A DNA stretch of 64,000 nt, taken from Nocardia sp. BMG51109. GTDB lineage: Bacteria > Actinomycetota > Actinomycetes > Mycobacteriales > Mycobacteriaceae. Numbering within the stretch: position 1 is the first letter of the stretch; every line of letters begins with the position of its first letter. Shown piece after piece: positions 1-8,216 of the stretch. Location of the stretch: the NCBI RefSeq assembly GCF_000526215.1, contig NZ_JAFQ01000004.1, positions 5,394,001 through 5,458,000 on the forward strand. Direction: 5' to 3'. The notes beneath the pieces are model-generated. The model made no database searches. It had not been told where the DNA came from and saw only the letters and a program-made list of their open reading frames with translations. The translations under genes and the position numbers were made by a program.

Positions 1-782
1 TTGACCAGTCGCATGGCGGCGTAGCCTGCGTCATGAGTGGCGTGGCGCTCGGCGAAATCGCGCTCAGCGGGCGACAAGTCGAAATGTGGCGATGTGGCGA
101 GCCCGAAGTCGCTGAGATAGATCCGGTGTCCGTCGGTGCGCATGTTGCCGAAGTGCCCGTCCATGTGCAGCAGGTCCCGCTGGCGCAGGAACGTCACGAT
201 CTCTGAAAGCTGCCGCTCGACTGCGGCGGCCTTGGCGGCCGGGTTCTCGCGCAGCCAGTCCGCTATCGGGTGCGGGATGTATTCGCAGAACAGCACGAGG
301 CTGCACGGTGCGGCGGCCAGCGCTTCGAGACGGGCCCGCACCGCCGGGCAGCCGCCCTGGGCGGTGACCACCATGTCGATGTCGGCGTGTTCGGCCGCGA
401 TCGGCGAGCGGCCGGGTAGCACCCGCCAGTGGTAGAGCACCGGGAACGACTGCGTCTCACCGGCCAGGACGGCGTCGGTGACGAGGCCGTTCGCGGCCAG
501 CTCCCGCCACGCGGTGAAGCTGGGACCGCCGATGCCGTACTGGCAGAACATCGGCAGGTCGAACAGGTTCGCTGTGGAACCCGGGTTCGCGAGCTCCCGA
601 TCGGTCAGCGGGATGCGCTTGGCGAATACCGGCACGCCGTCGACGTCGATGACCGCCGTCCCGCCGCCCACACCCACGTTGGTTACCCGGCCGGTGGCCA
701 CGAGCGCAGCGAGCTCGATGTCGCTGTGGGAAGCCAGCAAGGCCGAGAGTCTTCGGTGGCGAGCGGTCCTGGAAGCTGTCAC
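1..782 (-). CDS. Kinase-fold (APH/RIO-like) protein, 3' end cut by window edge
   Basis: Reading the minus strand from a GTG at 782 gives about 260 residues still open at base 1. Near residue 210 there is a Brenner-type catalytic loop, HMDGHFGN, and about 14 residues later a metal-binding DFG within YLSDFGLA. This pairing is typical of protein-kinase-like and aminoglycoside-phosphotransferase-like enzymes. An N-terminal segment reading VFAKRIPL contains a candidate ATP-binding lysine. The substrate cannot be told from sequence, so it could be a small-molecule kinase or a protein kinase. The GTG is the first plausible start in this frame, but no strong Shine-Dalgarno precedes it, so the 5' end is uncertain. 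The gene is not obviously linked to the glycerol genes that follow. Confidence 0.6.
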   Translation of the reverse strand, partial: MTASRTARHRRLSALLASHSDIELAALVATGRVTNVGVGGGTAVIDVDGVPVFAKRIPLTDRELANPGSTANLFDLPMFCQYGIGGPSFTAWRELAANGLVTDAVLAGETQSFPVLYHWRVLPGRSPIAAEHADIDMVVTAQGGCPAVRARLEALAAAPCSLVLFCEYIPHPIADWLRENPAAKAAAVERQLSEIVTFLRQRDLLHMDGHFGNMRTDGHRIYLSDFGLATSPHFDLSPAERDFAERHATHDAGYAAMRLV

Positions 783-980
783 CGCGCGAGTCTGCCACGG
801 ACCGGACTGTTGACCGGTTGCGGTGTCGAGGCCGAGGAAGCTGCCGCGACCGCTCTGCGAGGACACGCACGTCTTGGTGCGTAGTTACACGAGTATTGGG
901 GAGGGCGCGAACCGTATGAAAGTAGGCGCGGTCGCCGCCCGCCTTCGGCCTCTTGCGTTTCGGGCCCGGCGGGCCGGTTG
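783..980. other. Intergenic region with weak glpD terminator candidate
   Basis: No gene is supported here. At 963-975, just past the glpD stop on the minus strand, GGCCC and GGGCC arms surround a 3-nt loop, a short stem that could help end glp transcription. No T-tract follows, which is usual in actinobacteria. Confidence 0.3.
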
Positions 981-2732
981 TCAGGATGCCGCCATCAGCC
1001 TGGCGGCGTTGGCGGTGGCGTCGTCGGGGGCCTCGTTGGCGGTGAGTTCGGCGTGGACTCGATTGTGGTAGCGGGTGAGTTCGGCGGTCTTGGTTTCCTC
1101 GGTCCAGCCGAGGTAGGGGGCCACGAGGTCGGCTATCGCTTCGGCGGCGGTGCGGCCTCGGTCGGTGTATTCGATGGAGATTCGGGTGCGGCGGGTGAGG
1201 ATGTCGTCCAGGTGGAGGGCGCCCTCGTGGGTGACGGCGTAGACCGCTTCCACGGCGAGGTAGTCGGCGGCGCCGGGGAGAGGCAGACCGAGTTCCGGTG
1301 CGGCGTAGATCATTCCGAGGAGCTCCGTCGTCAGGGATCCGTAGCGCTCCAGCAGGTGGGAGATCGTTTCGGCGGACAGTCCGGCTCGCCGGGCTACGCC
1401 CTCGCGGTCGCGGAGCAGTTCATGGTAGCCGACCGCGCCGACGATCGGCAGGCTCTCGGTGATCGACGGTGCGACCGCCTGCCCGAAGCCCGTCACCGCG
1501 GCGTCCACCACGTCGGCGGCCATCACGCGGTAGGTGGTGTACTTGCCGCCGGCGATCACGAACAGGCCCGGAACCGGTTCGGCCACAGCGTGTTCGCGGG
1601 ACAGCTTCGAGGTGACGCCGGACGCGCCGGACAGCAGCGGGCGCAGGCCCGCGTAGGTGCCGACGATGTCGTCCTCCGAAAGCGGTTCGCGCAGTAGCGC
1701 ATTGACGTGGTCGAGGATGTAGCGGACGTCGGCGGCGGTGGCCACCGGGTGGTTGCGGTCCAGGGACCAGTCGGTGTCGGTGGTGCCGATGATCCAGTGC
1801 TCGCGCCAGGGGATCACGAACAGCACGCTCTTCTCGGTCTTCATGATCAGGCCGGTGTGCAGGTCCAGCCGCTCGCGCGGCACCATGATGTGCACACCCT
1901 TGGACATCCGCACGTGGAACGGGAAGTCCACGCCCGTCAGTGCATTCATCTCGTCGGTCCACACGCCGGTCGCGCTGATCACGCTGCGCGCCCGCACGTC
2001 GTAGGTGCGGCCGGTCTCCTGATCCGTGACCGTTGCCCCGACCACGCGCCCGCAGTGCCTGTCGGGCATCAGCTCTGGGCCCTGCGTGGTGACGCGGGCC
2101 GCCTGCTCCGGGCCCTGACCGCTGATGCCGTCGCGCAGCAGCCCGGTCACCCTCGTGCGGGTGAGCACGGTGGCGCCGTGCCGGGCGGCGGTGCGGGCGA
2201 TCATCATGGTGTGGCGGGCGTCGTCGACCTGTGCGTCGGAATAGCGGATCGCGCCGGTCATGGCGTCCGCGCGCAGGGCCGGCGCCGATTCCAGTGCGCG
2301 CGAACGGCTCAGGTGCCGGTGCATGGGCAGCGCGCGGGCCCCGCCCAGGGTGTCGTAGAGCGCGACGCCCGCGCCGATGTAGGGGCGCTCCCAATGTCGT
2401 TGCAGCGGGAACAGGAACGACACCGGGCGCACCAGGTGCGGCGCGAGCCGGTTCAGCAGCAGGCCGCGCTCCTTGAGCGCCTCCCGCACCAGCGCGAAGT
2501 CCAGCTGCTCCAGATAGCGCAGGCCGCCGTGGATGAGTTTGCTGGAGCGGCTGGAGGTTCCGGCGGCCCAGTCGCGGGCCTCCACCAGGACCGTGGTCAG
2601 GCCCCGGGACGCGGCGTCCAGCGCCGCCCCGGCACCCACCACGCCACCGCCGATGACCAGCACGTCGATATCGTTACGCCGCAGGGCGTTCAGGCCCTCG
2701 GCGCGGTACTGCGGATCCAATTGTGGTGTCAC
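981..2732 (-). CDS. glpD: Aerobic glycerol-3-phosphate dehydrogenase
   Basis: This FAD enzyme oxidises sn-glycerol 3-phosphate to dihydroxyacetone phosphate and passes electrons to the quinone pool at the inner membrane face. The 583-residue product has the usual family length. It starts (residues ~15-40) with a Rossmann FAD-binding segment, DVLVIGGGVVGAG, followed by GTSSRSSKLIHGGLRYLE, a GlpD hallmark. The GTG at 2732 is chosen because it lies just before the conserved N-terminus and an AAGGAA sits upstream. It is the last gene of glpF-glpK-glpD, 29 bp after glpK, so the three steps of glycerol uptake, phosphorylation and oxidation are co-transcribed. Control is probably by the divergent IclR-type protein. 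Confidence 0.93.
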   Translation of the reverse strand: MTPQLDPQYRAEGLNALRRNDIDVLVIGGGVVGAGAALDAASRGLTTVLVEARDWAAGTSSRSSKLIHGGLRYLEQLDFALVREALKERGLLLNRLAPHLVRPVSFLFPLQRHWERPYIGAGVALYDTLGGARALPMHRHLSRSRALESAPALRADAMTGAIRYSDAQVDDARHTMMIARTAARHGATVLTRTRVTGLLRDGISGQGPEQAARVTTQGPELMPDRHCGRVVGATVTDQETGRTYDVRARSVISATGVWTDEMNALTGVDFPFHVRMSKGVHIMVPRERLDLHTGLIMKTEKSVLFVIPWREHWIIGTTDTDWSLDRNHPVATAADVRYILDHVNALLREPLSEDDIVGTYAGLRPLLSGASGVTSKLSREHAVAEPVPGLFVIAGGKYTTYRVMAADVVDAAVTGFGQAVAPSITESLPIVGAVGYHELLRDREGVARRAGLSAETISHLLERYGSLTTELLGMIYAAPELGLPLPGAADYLAVEAVYAVTHEGALHLDDILTRRTRISIEYTDRGRTAAEAIADLVAPYLGWTEETKTAELTRYHNRVHAELTANEAPDDATANAARLMAAS

Positions 2733-2761
2733 AGCGGTATTTCTCTCTCGTTCCTTACGGA

Positions 2762-4282
2762 TCAGTCGTCGACGTCGACCCAGTCGAGCGTGCGGGCGAC
2801 CGCCCGCTTCCATCGGGCGTAGCCGCGTTCGCGCTGCTCCTCGGACCAGGTCGGGGTCCAGCGCTTGGATTCCTGCCAGTTCTCCTGCAGTTCGTCGACG
2901 TCCTTCCAGAAGCCGACCGCGAGTCCGGCGGCGTAGGCGGCGCCCAGCGCGGTGGTCTCGGCGACCACCGGCCGCGACACCGGCACACCCAGGAAGTCGG
3001 ACTGTAGTTGCATGCACAGCTCGTTGGCGGTGACGCCGCCGTCGACGCGCAGGACGTCCAGCGTCACACCCGAATCGGCCTCCATGGCCTCCACGACATC
3101 GCGGGTCTGGTAGCAGATGGCCTCCAGCGCGGCGCGGGCCAGGTGCGCGTTGTTGCTGTAGCGGGACAGCCCGACGATGACGCCGCGCGCATCCGAGCGC
3201 CAGTAGGGCGCGAACAGGCCGGAGAACGCCGGGACGAAGTACACGCCGCCGTTGTCGTCGACCTGCCGGGCCAGCGATTCGCTCTGTGCCGCACCGGAAA
3301 TGATGCCGAGCTGGTCGCGCAGCCACTGGATCGCCGAGCCGGTGACCGCGATCGAGCCCTCCAGCGCGTATACCGGATCCTCGCCGCCGAACTGGTAGGC
3401 GACGGTGGTGAGCAGGCCGTGCTGCGAGCGCACGATCTCGTGACCGGTGTTGAGCAGCAGGAAGTTTCCGGTGCCGTAGGTGTTCTTCGCTTCGCCGGGG
3501 CGGAAGCACAGCTGGCCGACCGTGGCGGCCTGCTGGTCGCCGACGACGCCCGCGATCGGCACCTCGGCCTGGAACGGTCCGTCGGCCAGCGTGGTGCCGA
3601 ACAGGTCCGGATTCACCGAGGGCCGGATCTCGGGCAGCATCGCGCGCGGCACCCCGAACAGCTCCAGCAGCTCGTCGTCCCACGCCAGCGTCTCGAGGTT
3701 CATCAGCATGGTGCGGCTGGCGTTGGTGACGTCGGTGACGTGGTGGCCGCCCCGCGGGCCGCCGGTGAGATTCCACAGCACCCAGGTGTCGGCGGTGCCG
3801 AACAGCGCGTCGCCGCGTTCGGCCGCGGCCCGCACGCCGGGCACGTTGTCCAGGATCCACTTCAGCTTGCCGCCGGCGAAGTACGGTGCCGGGAGCAGGC
3901 CGGACTTGTTCCGGATGGTGTCGGAGTGACCGGCGCGGTCGAGTTCGGTGACGATGCGGTCGGTGCGGGTGTCCTGCCAGACGATGGCGTTGTAGTAGGG
4001 GCGCCCGGTGTGCCGGTTCCACACGATCGTGGTCTCGCGCTGGTTGGTGACGCCGATCGCGACCAGATCCTCGGCGGTCAGATCCGCCTTCGCCAGCGCG
4101 GTCTTGATGACGGTGCTGGTGCGCTCCCAGATCTCGGCCGGATTGTGTTCGACCCACCCGGCGTTCGGCATGATCTGCTCGTGTTCGAGCTGCCAGCGGG
4201 CGACCTCGTTGCCGCCGTGGTCGAACACCATGAAGCGCGTGCTGGTGGTGCCCTGGTCGATGGCTCCGACGTACCGGGTCAT
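2762..4282 (-). CDS. glpK: Glycerol kinase (first copy)
   Basis: It phosphorylates glycerol with ATP to glycerol 3-phosphate, trapping it in the cytoplasm. The 506-residue protein belongs to the FGGY carbohydrate kinase family. Near the N-terminus it has [10 protein letters not shown] (phosphate-binding), then NQRETTIVW, a [12 protein letters not shown] segment, and the C-terminal FGGY signature around [15 protein letters not shown]. The ATG at 4282 follows GGAAAGGAA at good spacing. It lies between glpF and glpD in one transcription unit. A second glycerol kinase (6401-7939) occurs on the other side of the regulator and shares most motifs, so the two are paralogues rather than fragments. Confidence 0.95.
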   Translation of the reverse strand: MTRYVGAIDQGTTSTRFMVFDHGGNEVARWQLEHEQIMPNAGWVEHNPAEIWERTSTVIKTALAKADLTAEDLVAIGVTNQRETTIVWNRHTGRPYYNAIVWQDTRTDRIVTELDRAGHSDTIRNKSGLLPAPYFAGGKLKWILDNVPGVRAAAERGDALFGTADTWVLWNLTGGPRGGHHVTDVTNASRTMLMNLETLAWDDELLELFGVPRAMLPEIRPSVNPDLFGTTLADGPFQAEVPIAGVVGDQQAATVGQLCFRPGEAKNTYGTGNFLLLNTGHEIVRSQHGLLTTVAYQFGGEDPVYALEGSIAVTGSAIQWLRDQLGIISGAAQSESLARQVDDNGGVYFVPAFSGLFAPYWRSDARGVIVGLSRYSNNAHLARAALEAICYQTRDVVEAMEADSGVTLDVLRVDGGVTANELCMQLQSDFLGVPVSRPVVAETTALGAAYAAGLAVGFWKDVDELQENWQESKRWTPTWSEEQRERGYARWKRAVARTLDWVDVDD

Positions 4283-4332
4283 CGCGGGGTTCCTTTCCGG
4301 AAGGGGGAGGGGAGACGGGGGAATTCGGGGGC

Positions 4333-5136
4333 TCAGAAGACGGCCGCGGAGACCAGGCCGGCGAGCGCCCCGCCGACCAGCGGTCCGAGGATGGGCACCC
4401 AAGCGTAGGCCCAGTCGCTGTTCTTGCGTTGCGGCACGGTCGTTTCGGCGTATTCGCCCGCGGATCGGGCGCCGGTGCCGGCGGGGACGCGGTCGGGTGC
4501 CGCCCGGTGCACCGGGAGTACGGCGTGCGCCAGCCGAGGGCCCAGGTCGCGGGCCGGGTTGATGGCGTATCCGGTGGGGCCGCCGAGAGAGGCGCCGATG
4601 CCGACGACGAGCAGGGCGGCCGCGAGCGGGCCGAGCCCGGTCGGGGTGTTGCCGATCCCGATGATGACCAGCACCAGCACGAAGGTGGCGACCACCTCGG
4701 TCGCGAAATTCCACGTGTAGGAACGGATTTCGGGAACCGTGGCGAAGACGCCGAGTTTCTTCCCGGCATCGGGCTCGGCGTCGAAATGCTGCTTGTAGGT
4801 CAGATAGGCGGCGCTCGCGCCGAAAAAGGCACCGACGATCTGACCGGCGAGATAGGCGATCGTGGTACCGACTGTGATGTCGATGCCGGGCGCGTACTCG
4901 TCGGCGCCGCTGAACAGTTTTCCGATCGTGACCGCCGGATTGAGGTGGCCGCCGGTCTTGTAGGCGACGTAGACGCCGCTGAACACACCCAGGCCCCAGC
5001 CGAAGTTGATCAGTAACCAGCCGCCGTCGAATCCCTTGGTCTTCGCCAGGAGCACGTTCGCGACCACACCCACGCCGAGCAGGGCCAGCACGCCCGTGCC
5101 GAGTGCCTCGCTGAGGAAGATCGAGCCGAAGTTCAC
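4333..5136 (-). CDS. glpF: Glycerol uptake facilitator (aquaglyceroporin)
   Basis: This MIP-family channel admits glycerol by facilitated diffusion across the inner membrane. Both pore-forming NPA boxes are present, in [11 protein letters not shown] and [12 protein letters not shown]. The aspartate after the second NPA box (NPARD) is typical of glycerol facilitators rather than water-only aquaporins. Several hydrophobic membrane helices are evident. I chose the GTG at 5136 because GGAGG lies 7 nt upstream. An in-frame ATG at 5157 has no ribosome-binding site and would add 7 residues. The product is 267 residues. It is first in the glpFKD operon, opposite the regulator gene. Confidence 0.93.
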   Translation of the reverse strand: MNFGSIFLSEALGTGVLALLGVGVVANVLLAKTKGFDGGWLLINFGWGLGVFSGVYVAYKTGGHLNPAVTIGKLFSGADEYAPGIDITVGTTIAYLAGQIVGAFFGASAAYLTYKQHFDAEPDAGKKLGVFATVPEIRSYTWNFATEVVATFVLVLVIIGIGNTPTGLGPLAAALLVVGIGASLGGPTGYAINPARDLGPRLAHAVLPVHRAAPDRVPAGTGARSAGEYAETTVPQRKNSDWAYAWVPILGPLVGGALAGLVSAAVF

Positions 5137-5224
5137 CGTTGAGCCTCCGTCTGCCATCGGCCGCCGCTGCGGCCGTCCTGTTCGTGACGGTACGGGCGCT
5201 CCTGCGGCCCGGACACGGTGGTCA

Positions 5225-5239
5225 TTCGACAATGTCGAA
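5225..5239. promoter_or_regulatory. Candidate IclR/GylR operator 1
   Basis: TTCGACAATGTCGAA is a perfect palindrome with 7-nt arms around one base. It lies in the divergent promoter region between glpF and the IclR-family gene, 89 bp from the glpF start. Sharing of the half-site with a second copy at 5350 suggests a regulator binding site. Confidence 0.6.
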
Positions 5240-5349
5240 CCGCAGGGGTGGAGCATGATCGCCGGGAGCGCTACTGTCCGGCAGTCGTAGGAATCATATG
5301 GCCCAGGTCACATACCGTGTTCGAGGACGGCGCCGGGGCGTCGCGGGTG

Positions 5350-5364
5350 TTCGACATCGTCGAA
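5350..5364. promoter_or_regulatory. Candidate IclR/GylR operator 2
   Basis: TTCGACATCGTCGAA has 6-nt palindromic arms and matches operator 1 at 13 of 15 positions. It lies 70 bp upstream of the regulator start, so the regulator could control both itself and the glp operon. Confidence 0.6.
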
Positions 5365-5433
5365 TCCGGGGTGCCGTGCCGGGCGTGCGCGGCACGGGGA
5401 CGGCCGCGCGGGCCCGTCCGTAAGGTTGCGTGC

Positions 5434-6192
5434 ATGCCGGGTCCGATTCAGTCGATCGAACGCGCGGCGGCCGTGCTGCGACTGCTCGCCCGCTCCGGCC
5501 GGCTGGGGGTGGGCGACGTCGCCGCGGCGCTCGGGCTGGCGAAGCCGACCGCGCACGGCATTCTGAGCACCCTGCGGGGCGTCGGATTCGTCGAGCAGGA
5601 TCCGGGTGGCAAGTACCGGCTGGGCACGCCGCTGCGGGAGGTCGGCGGCGGCTATCTCGACCCGAACGACCTGCGCTCGCGCGCGATCAACTGGGCCGAT
5701 GCGCTCGCGGCGCGGACCGGTGCGGCCGTGCGGATCGCCGCCCGGGCCGGTAGCGACGGTGTCGTGGTGGTGCATCACGTCTTCCGCCCCGACAACACCG
5801 AGCAGGCGCTGGAGGTCGGCGAGGACCTGCCGCCGCACGCCACCGCGCTGGGCCGGGTGCTGCTCGCCTCGGATGCGGATCTGGCGGCACAGGTGCTGTC
5901 CGGGAAGCTCCCGCGGCTGACCCATCGCACCGTCGTCGACCGTGCGGAGCTGGATCGGGTCGTGGCGGAGGCGCGCCGCGCCGGATGGGCGGGTGTGGTC
6001 GAGGAGTTCCGCAGCGGCGTGGCCGGGGTGGCCGCGCCGCTGCGGGCGCACGGCGGGCTGGTCGTCGGCGCGATCGGTGTGACGGGGCCGGTCGATCGGT
6101 TGTGCGATGCCCGGCTGCGGTTTCGGCGGCCGGTGGTCGAGCACGTGCGTGATGCGGCGCGCGCGGTGTCGCGGGAACTGGGGGAGCAGTGA
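5434..6192 (+). CDS. IclR-family transcriptional regulator, GylR-like
   Basis: The 252-residue protein has an N-terminal winged helix (SIERAAAVLRLLARSGRLGVGDVAAALGL is its start region; KPTAHGILSTLR is the likely recognition helix) and a C-terminal IclR effector domain with LPPHATALGRVLLA. In Streptomyces, GylR of this family represses the gyl glycerol operon and is relieved by glycerol 3-phosphate. The same gene neighbourhood here (divergent glpFKD, downstream glpK) makes that the best guess for function. The ATG at 5434 fits the family N-terminus. Two palindromes in the upstream region are plausible sites for it. Confidence 0.85.
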   Translation: MPGPIQSIERAAAVLRLLARSGRLGVGDVAAALGLAKPTAHGILSTLRGVGFVEQDPGGKYRLGTPLREVGGGYLDPNDLRSRAINWADALAARTGAAVRIAARAGSDGVVVVHHVFRPDNTEQALEVGEDLPPHATALGRVLLASDADLAAQVLSGKLPRLTHRTVVDRAELDRVVAEARRAGWAGVVEEFRSGVAGVAAPLRAHGGLVVGAIGVTGPVDRLCDARLRFRRPVVEHVRDAARAVSRELGEQ

Positions 6193-6215
6193 CGCTCGAG
6201 TGTCCGCCTCCGGCC

Positions 6216-6311
6216 GCCACGGTGTCGCACAGCGCAAGCGCCACGGTGTCGCACAGCGCAAGCGCCACGGTGTCGCACAGCGCACGCGCCACGGTGTCGC
6301 ACAGCGCACGC
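6216..6311. repeat. Minisatellite, 4 x 24 bp
   Basis: Four head-to-tail copies of a 24-bp unit beginning GCCACGGTGTCGCACAGC. The last two differ from the first two by one base. It sits between the regulator and the second glpK. Since 24 is divisible by three, the region is open in two frames (repeating ATVSHSAS and GVAQRKRH), but no start or codon evidence supports translation. Confidence 0.9.
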
Positions 6312-6400
6312 GCCGCGGTCGACCGTGCGGGCCGCGGCGAGGACGTGCCGGGGTCGTCGGCCGGAGGCGCCGGGCAACTCTCGCGGGAAGGTGGTCGACG

Positions 6401-7939
6401 ATGACGCAGCGATATGTCCTGGCGATCGACCAGGGCACCACCTCGAGCCGCGGCATCCTGTTCGACCAGCGGGCCCGGCTCGTGGGAGTGGCGCAGCGTG
6501 CGCACCGGCAGCACTATCCGCGGCCGGGCTGGGTGGAACAGGACGCCCTGGAGATCTGGCGCAATGTCGAGCGCATTCTGCCGCAGGTGTTGCGCGATGC
6601 CGGGGTGACCGCCGAGCAGGTCGCGGCCGTGGGGATCGCGAATCAGCGGGAGACGACCGTGGTGTGGGATCGGCGCACCGGCGTGCCGGTCGGGCGCGCC
6701 ATCGTGTGGCAGGACGTGCGGACCGAGGAACTGGTGGCCGAACTCGCCGACGCGCCGGGCGCCGAGCGGATCCGCGACCTGTGCGGCCTGCCGCCGGCCA
6801 CCTACTTCGCGGCGCCGCGGCTGCGCTGGATGCTCGACACCGTGCCCGGGCTGCGCGAGCGCGCCGAACGCGGCGACGTGCTGTTCGGGACGATGGAGAG
6901 CTGGCTGATCTGGAACCTCACCGGCGGCATCGACGGCGGGCTGCACGTCACCGATGTCACCAATGCCAGCCGCACCCTGCTGATGAACCTGGCCACCCGC
7001 GCCTGGGATCCGGAGTTGTTGCGGCTGTTCGGCATACCCGCCGCGATGCTGCCGCGGATCCAGCCGTCCACGGCATCGTTCGGCCGCGTCCGCAGCGTCG
7101 TTCCGGGGCTCCCGATCGCGGCCGCCCTGGGTGATCAGCATGCCGCGCTGTTCGGCCAGACCTGTTTCGCCCGTGGGGAAACCAAGTGCACCTACGGCAC
7201 CGGCGCCTTCCTGATGATGAACACCGGCAGCGAACTGGTGCGCTCCGAGCACGGGCTGCTCACCACGATCGGCTATCAGATCGCGGACGAGCCGGTGTAC
7301 GCGCTGGAGGGGCCGATCGCGATGACCGGTTCGCTGGTGCAGTGGGTGCGCGACAACATCGGACTGGTCGCCACCGCGCCGGAGATCGAAACCCTCGCCC
7401 GCACAGTGGAAGACAACGGCGGCTGCTATCTGGTGCCCGCCTTCTCCGGGCTGTACGCGCCGCATTGGCGCAGCGACGCCCGCGGGCTGCTGATCGGGCT
7501 CACCTCCTACGTCACCAAGGGGCATATCGCGCGGGCGGTGCTGGAGGCGACGGCCTGGCAGACCCGCGAGGTGGTCGATGCCATGAACGCCGACTCCGGG
7601 CTGGCGGCCCGTGCGCTGCGCGTCGACGGCGGGATGACCTCCGACAATCTGTTGATGCAGGTCGTCGCCGATGTTCTCGATATCCCGGTGATGCGCCCGT
7701 TCGTTGCCGAGACCGTCTCGCTGGGCGCCGCCTACGCGGCGGGCCTGGCCGTCGGATACTGGCCGGATCTGCAAGGGCTGCACGGGAACTGGCGGGTCGC
7801 GGCACAGTGGGTGCCGCGGATGGATCCGGCGCTGCGGGAGCAGGAGTACGAGAACTGGAAGCGCGCGGTGGAGCTGACCTACGGCTGGGCCCGCTCCGCG
7901 CGTACCCGGGCTGCTTCCCGGGGGTCGGCACCGGCTTGA
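6401..7939 (+). CDS. Glycerol kinase (second copy)
   Basis: A 512-residue FGGY kinase with the same landmarks as the minus-strand glp[12 protein letters not shown] near the N-terminus, NQRETTVVW, YGTGAFLMMNTG, and LRVDGGMTSDNLLMQ. All are intact, so it is expected to be active on glycerol or a related polyol. Differences include a Ser/Cys-rich TKCTYGTG motif and a basic C-terminal tail. The ATG at 6401 is preceded by GGGAAGG. It is 209 bp downstream of the IclR-type gene on the same strand, with a minisatellite in the gap. Whether it is redundant, or specialised for another substrate or growth state, cannot be told from sequence. Confidence 0.88.
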   Translation: MTQRYVLAIDQGTTSSRGILFDQRARLVGVAQRAHRQHYPRPGWVEQDALEIWRNVERILPQVLRDAGVTAEQVAAVGIANQRETTVVWDRRTGVPVGRAIVWQDVRTEELVAELADAPGAERIRDLCGLPPATYFAAPRLRWMLDTVPGLRERAERGDVLFGTMESWLIWNLTGGIDGGLHVTDVTNASRTLLMNLATRAWDPELLRLFGIPAAMLPRIQPSTASFGRVRSVVPGLPIAAALGDQHAALFGQTCFARGETKCTYGTGAFLMMNTGSELVRSEHGLLTTIGYQIADEPVYALEGPIAMTGSLVQWVRDNIGLVATAPEIETLARTVEDNGGCYLVPAFSGLYAPHWRSDARGLLIGLTSYVTKGHIARAVLEATAWQTREVVDAMNADSGLAARALRVDGGMTSDNLLMQVVADVLDIPVMRPFVAETVSLGAAYAAGLAVGYWPDLQGLHGNWRVAAQWVPRMDPALREQEYENWKRAVELTYGWARSARTRAASRGSAPA

Positions 7940-7957
7940 TGCGGCCGCGGCCGCATC
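7938..7957. terminator. Perfect 20-bp palindrome at the end of the second glpK
   Basis: The arms GATGCGGCCG and CGGCCGCATC are exact reverse complements and start inside the TGA stop. A GC-rich stem directly after a stop fits an actinobacterial terminator without a T-tract. A protein-binding site is the alternative. Confidence 0.45.
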
Positions 7958-7980
7958 CACTGCCGTTACCGCGACCGGAG

Positions 7981-8015
7981 GGGGTATCCCGGCCGAAGCA
8001 CGCCGGGATGACGGG
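7981..8015. repeat. REP-like interspersed element, half copy
   Basis: This stretch, containing ATCCCGGCCGAAGCACGCC and ending GGGATGACGGG, is nearly the same as one arm of the larger inverted repeat at 13427-13509. The rest of 7940-8216 holds loosely repeated GGGCAGGTGCGCCGG-type sequence and no gene. Confidence 0.6.
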
Positions 8016-8216
8016 CAGGTGCGCCGGTGTGACGACGGGCAGATGCGCCGGGTGGTGGTGGGAAGTGCACCGGATCGTGACTGGAAATGCCCTGGGTGAC
8101 GGAGAAACGGGCTGCGGGAGAGGCCGGGCGGACAGAGCCGGAACGGGCTTGTGGCGGCACTCGGTAGGGGTGGGTACGGGCGGCGTGGTTCGTCGGTTCG
8201 GTGGCAGACTGCGTAA

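Noticed and set aside
981..4769. A 1262-residue open frame covering glpD and much of glpK
   Set aside because: Only its last 583 residues match a real protein (GlpD). The upstream part is an out-of-frame reading of glpK, a common effect of high GC.
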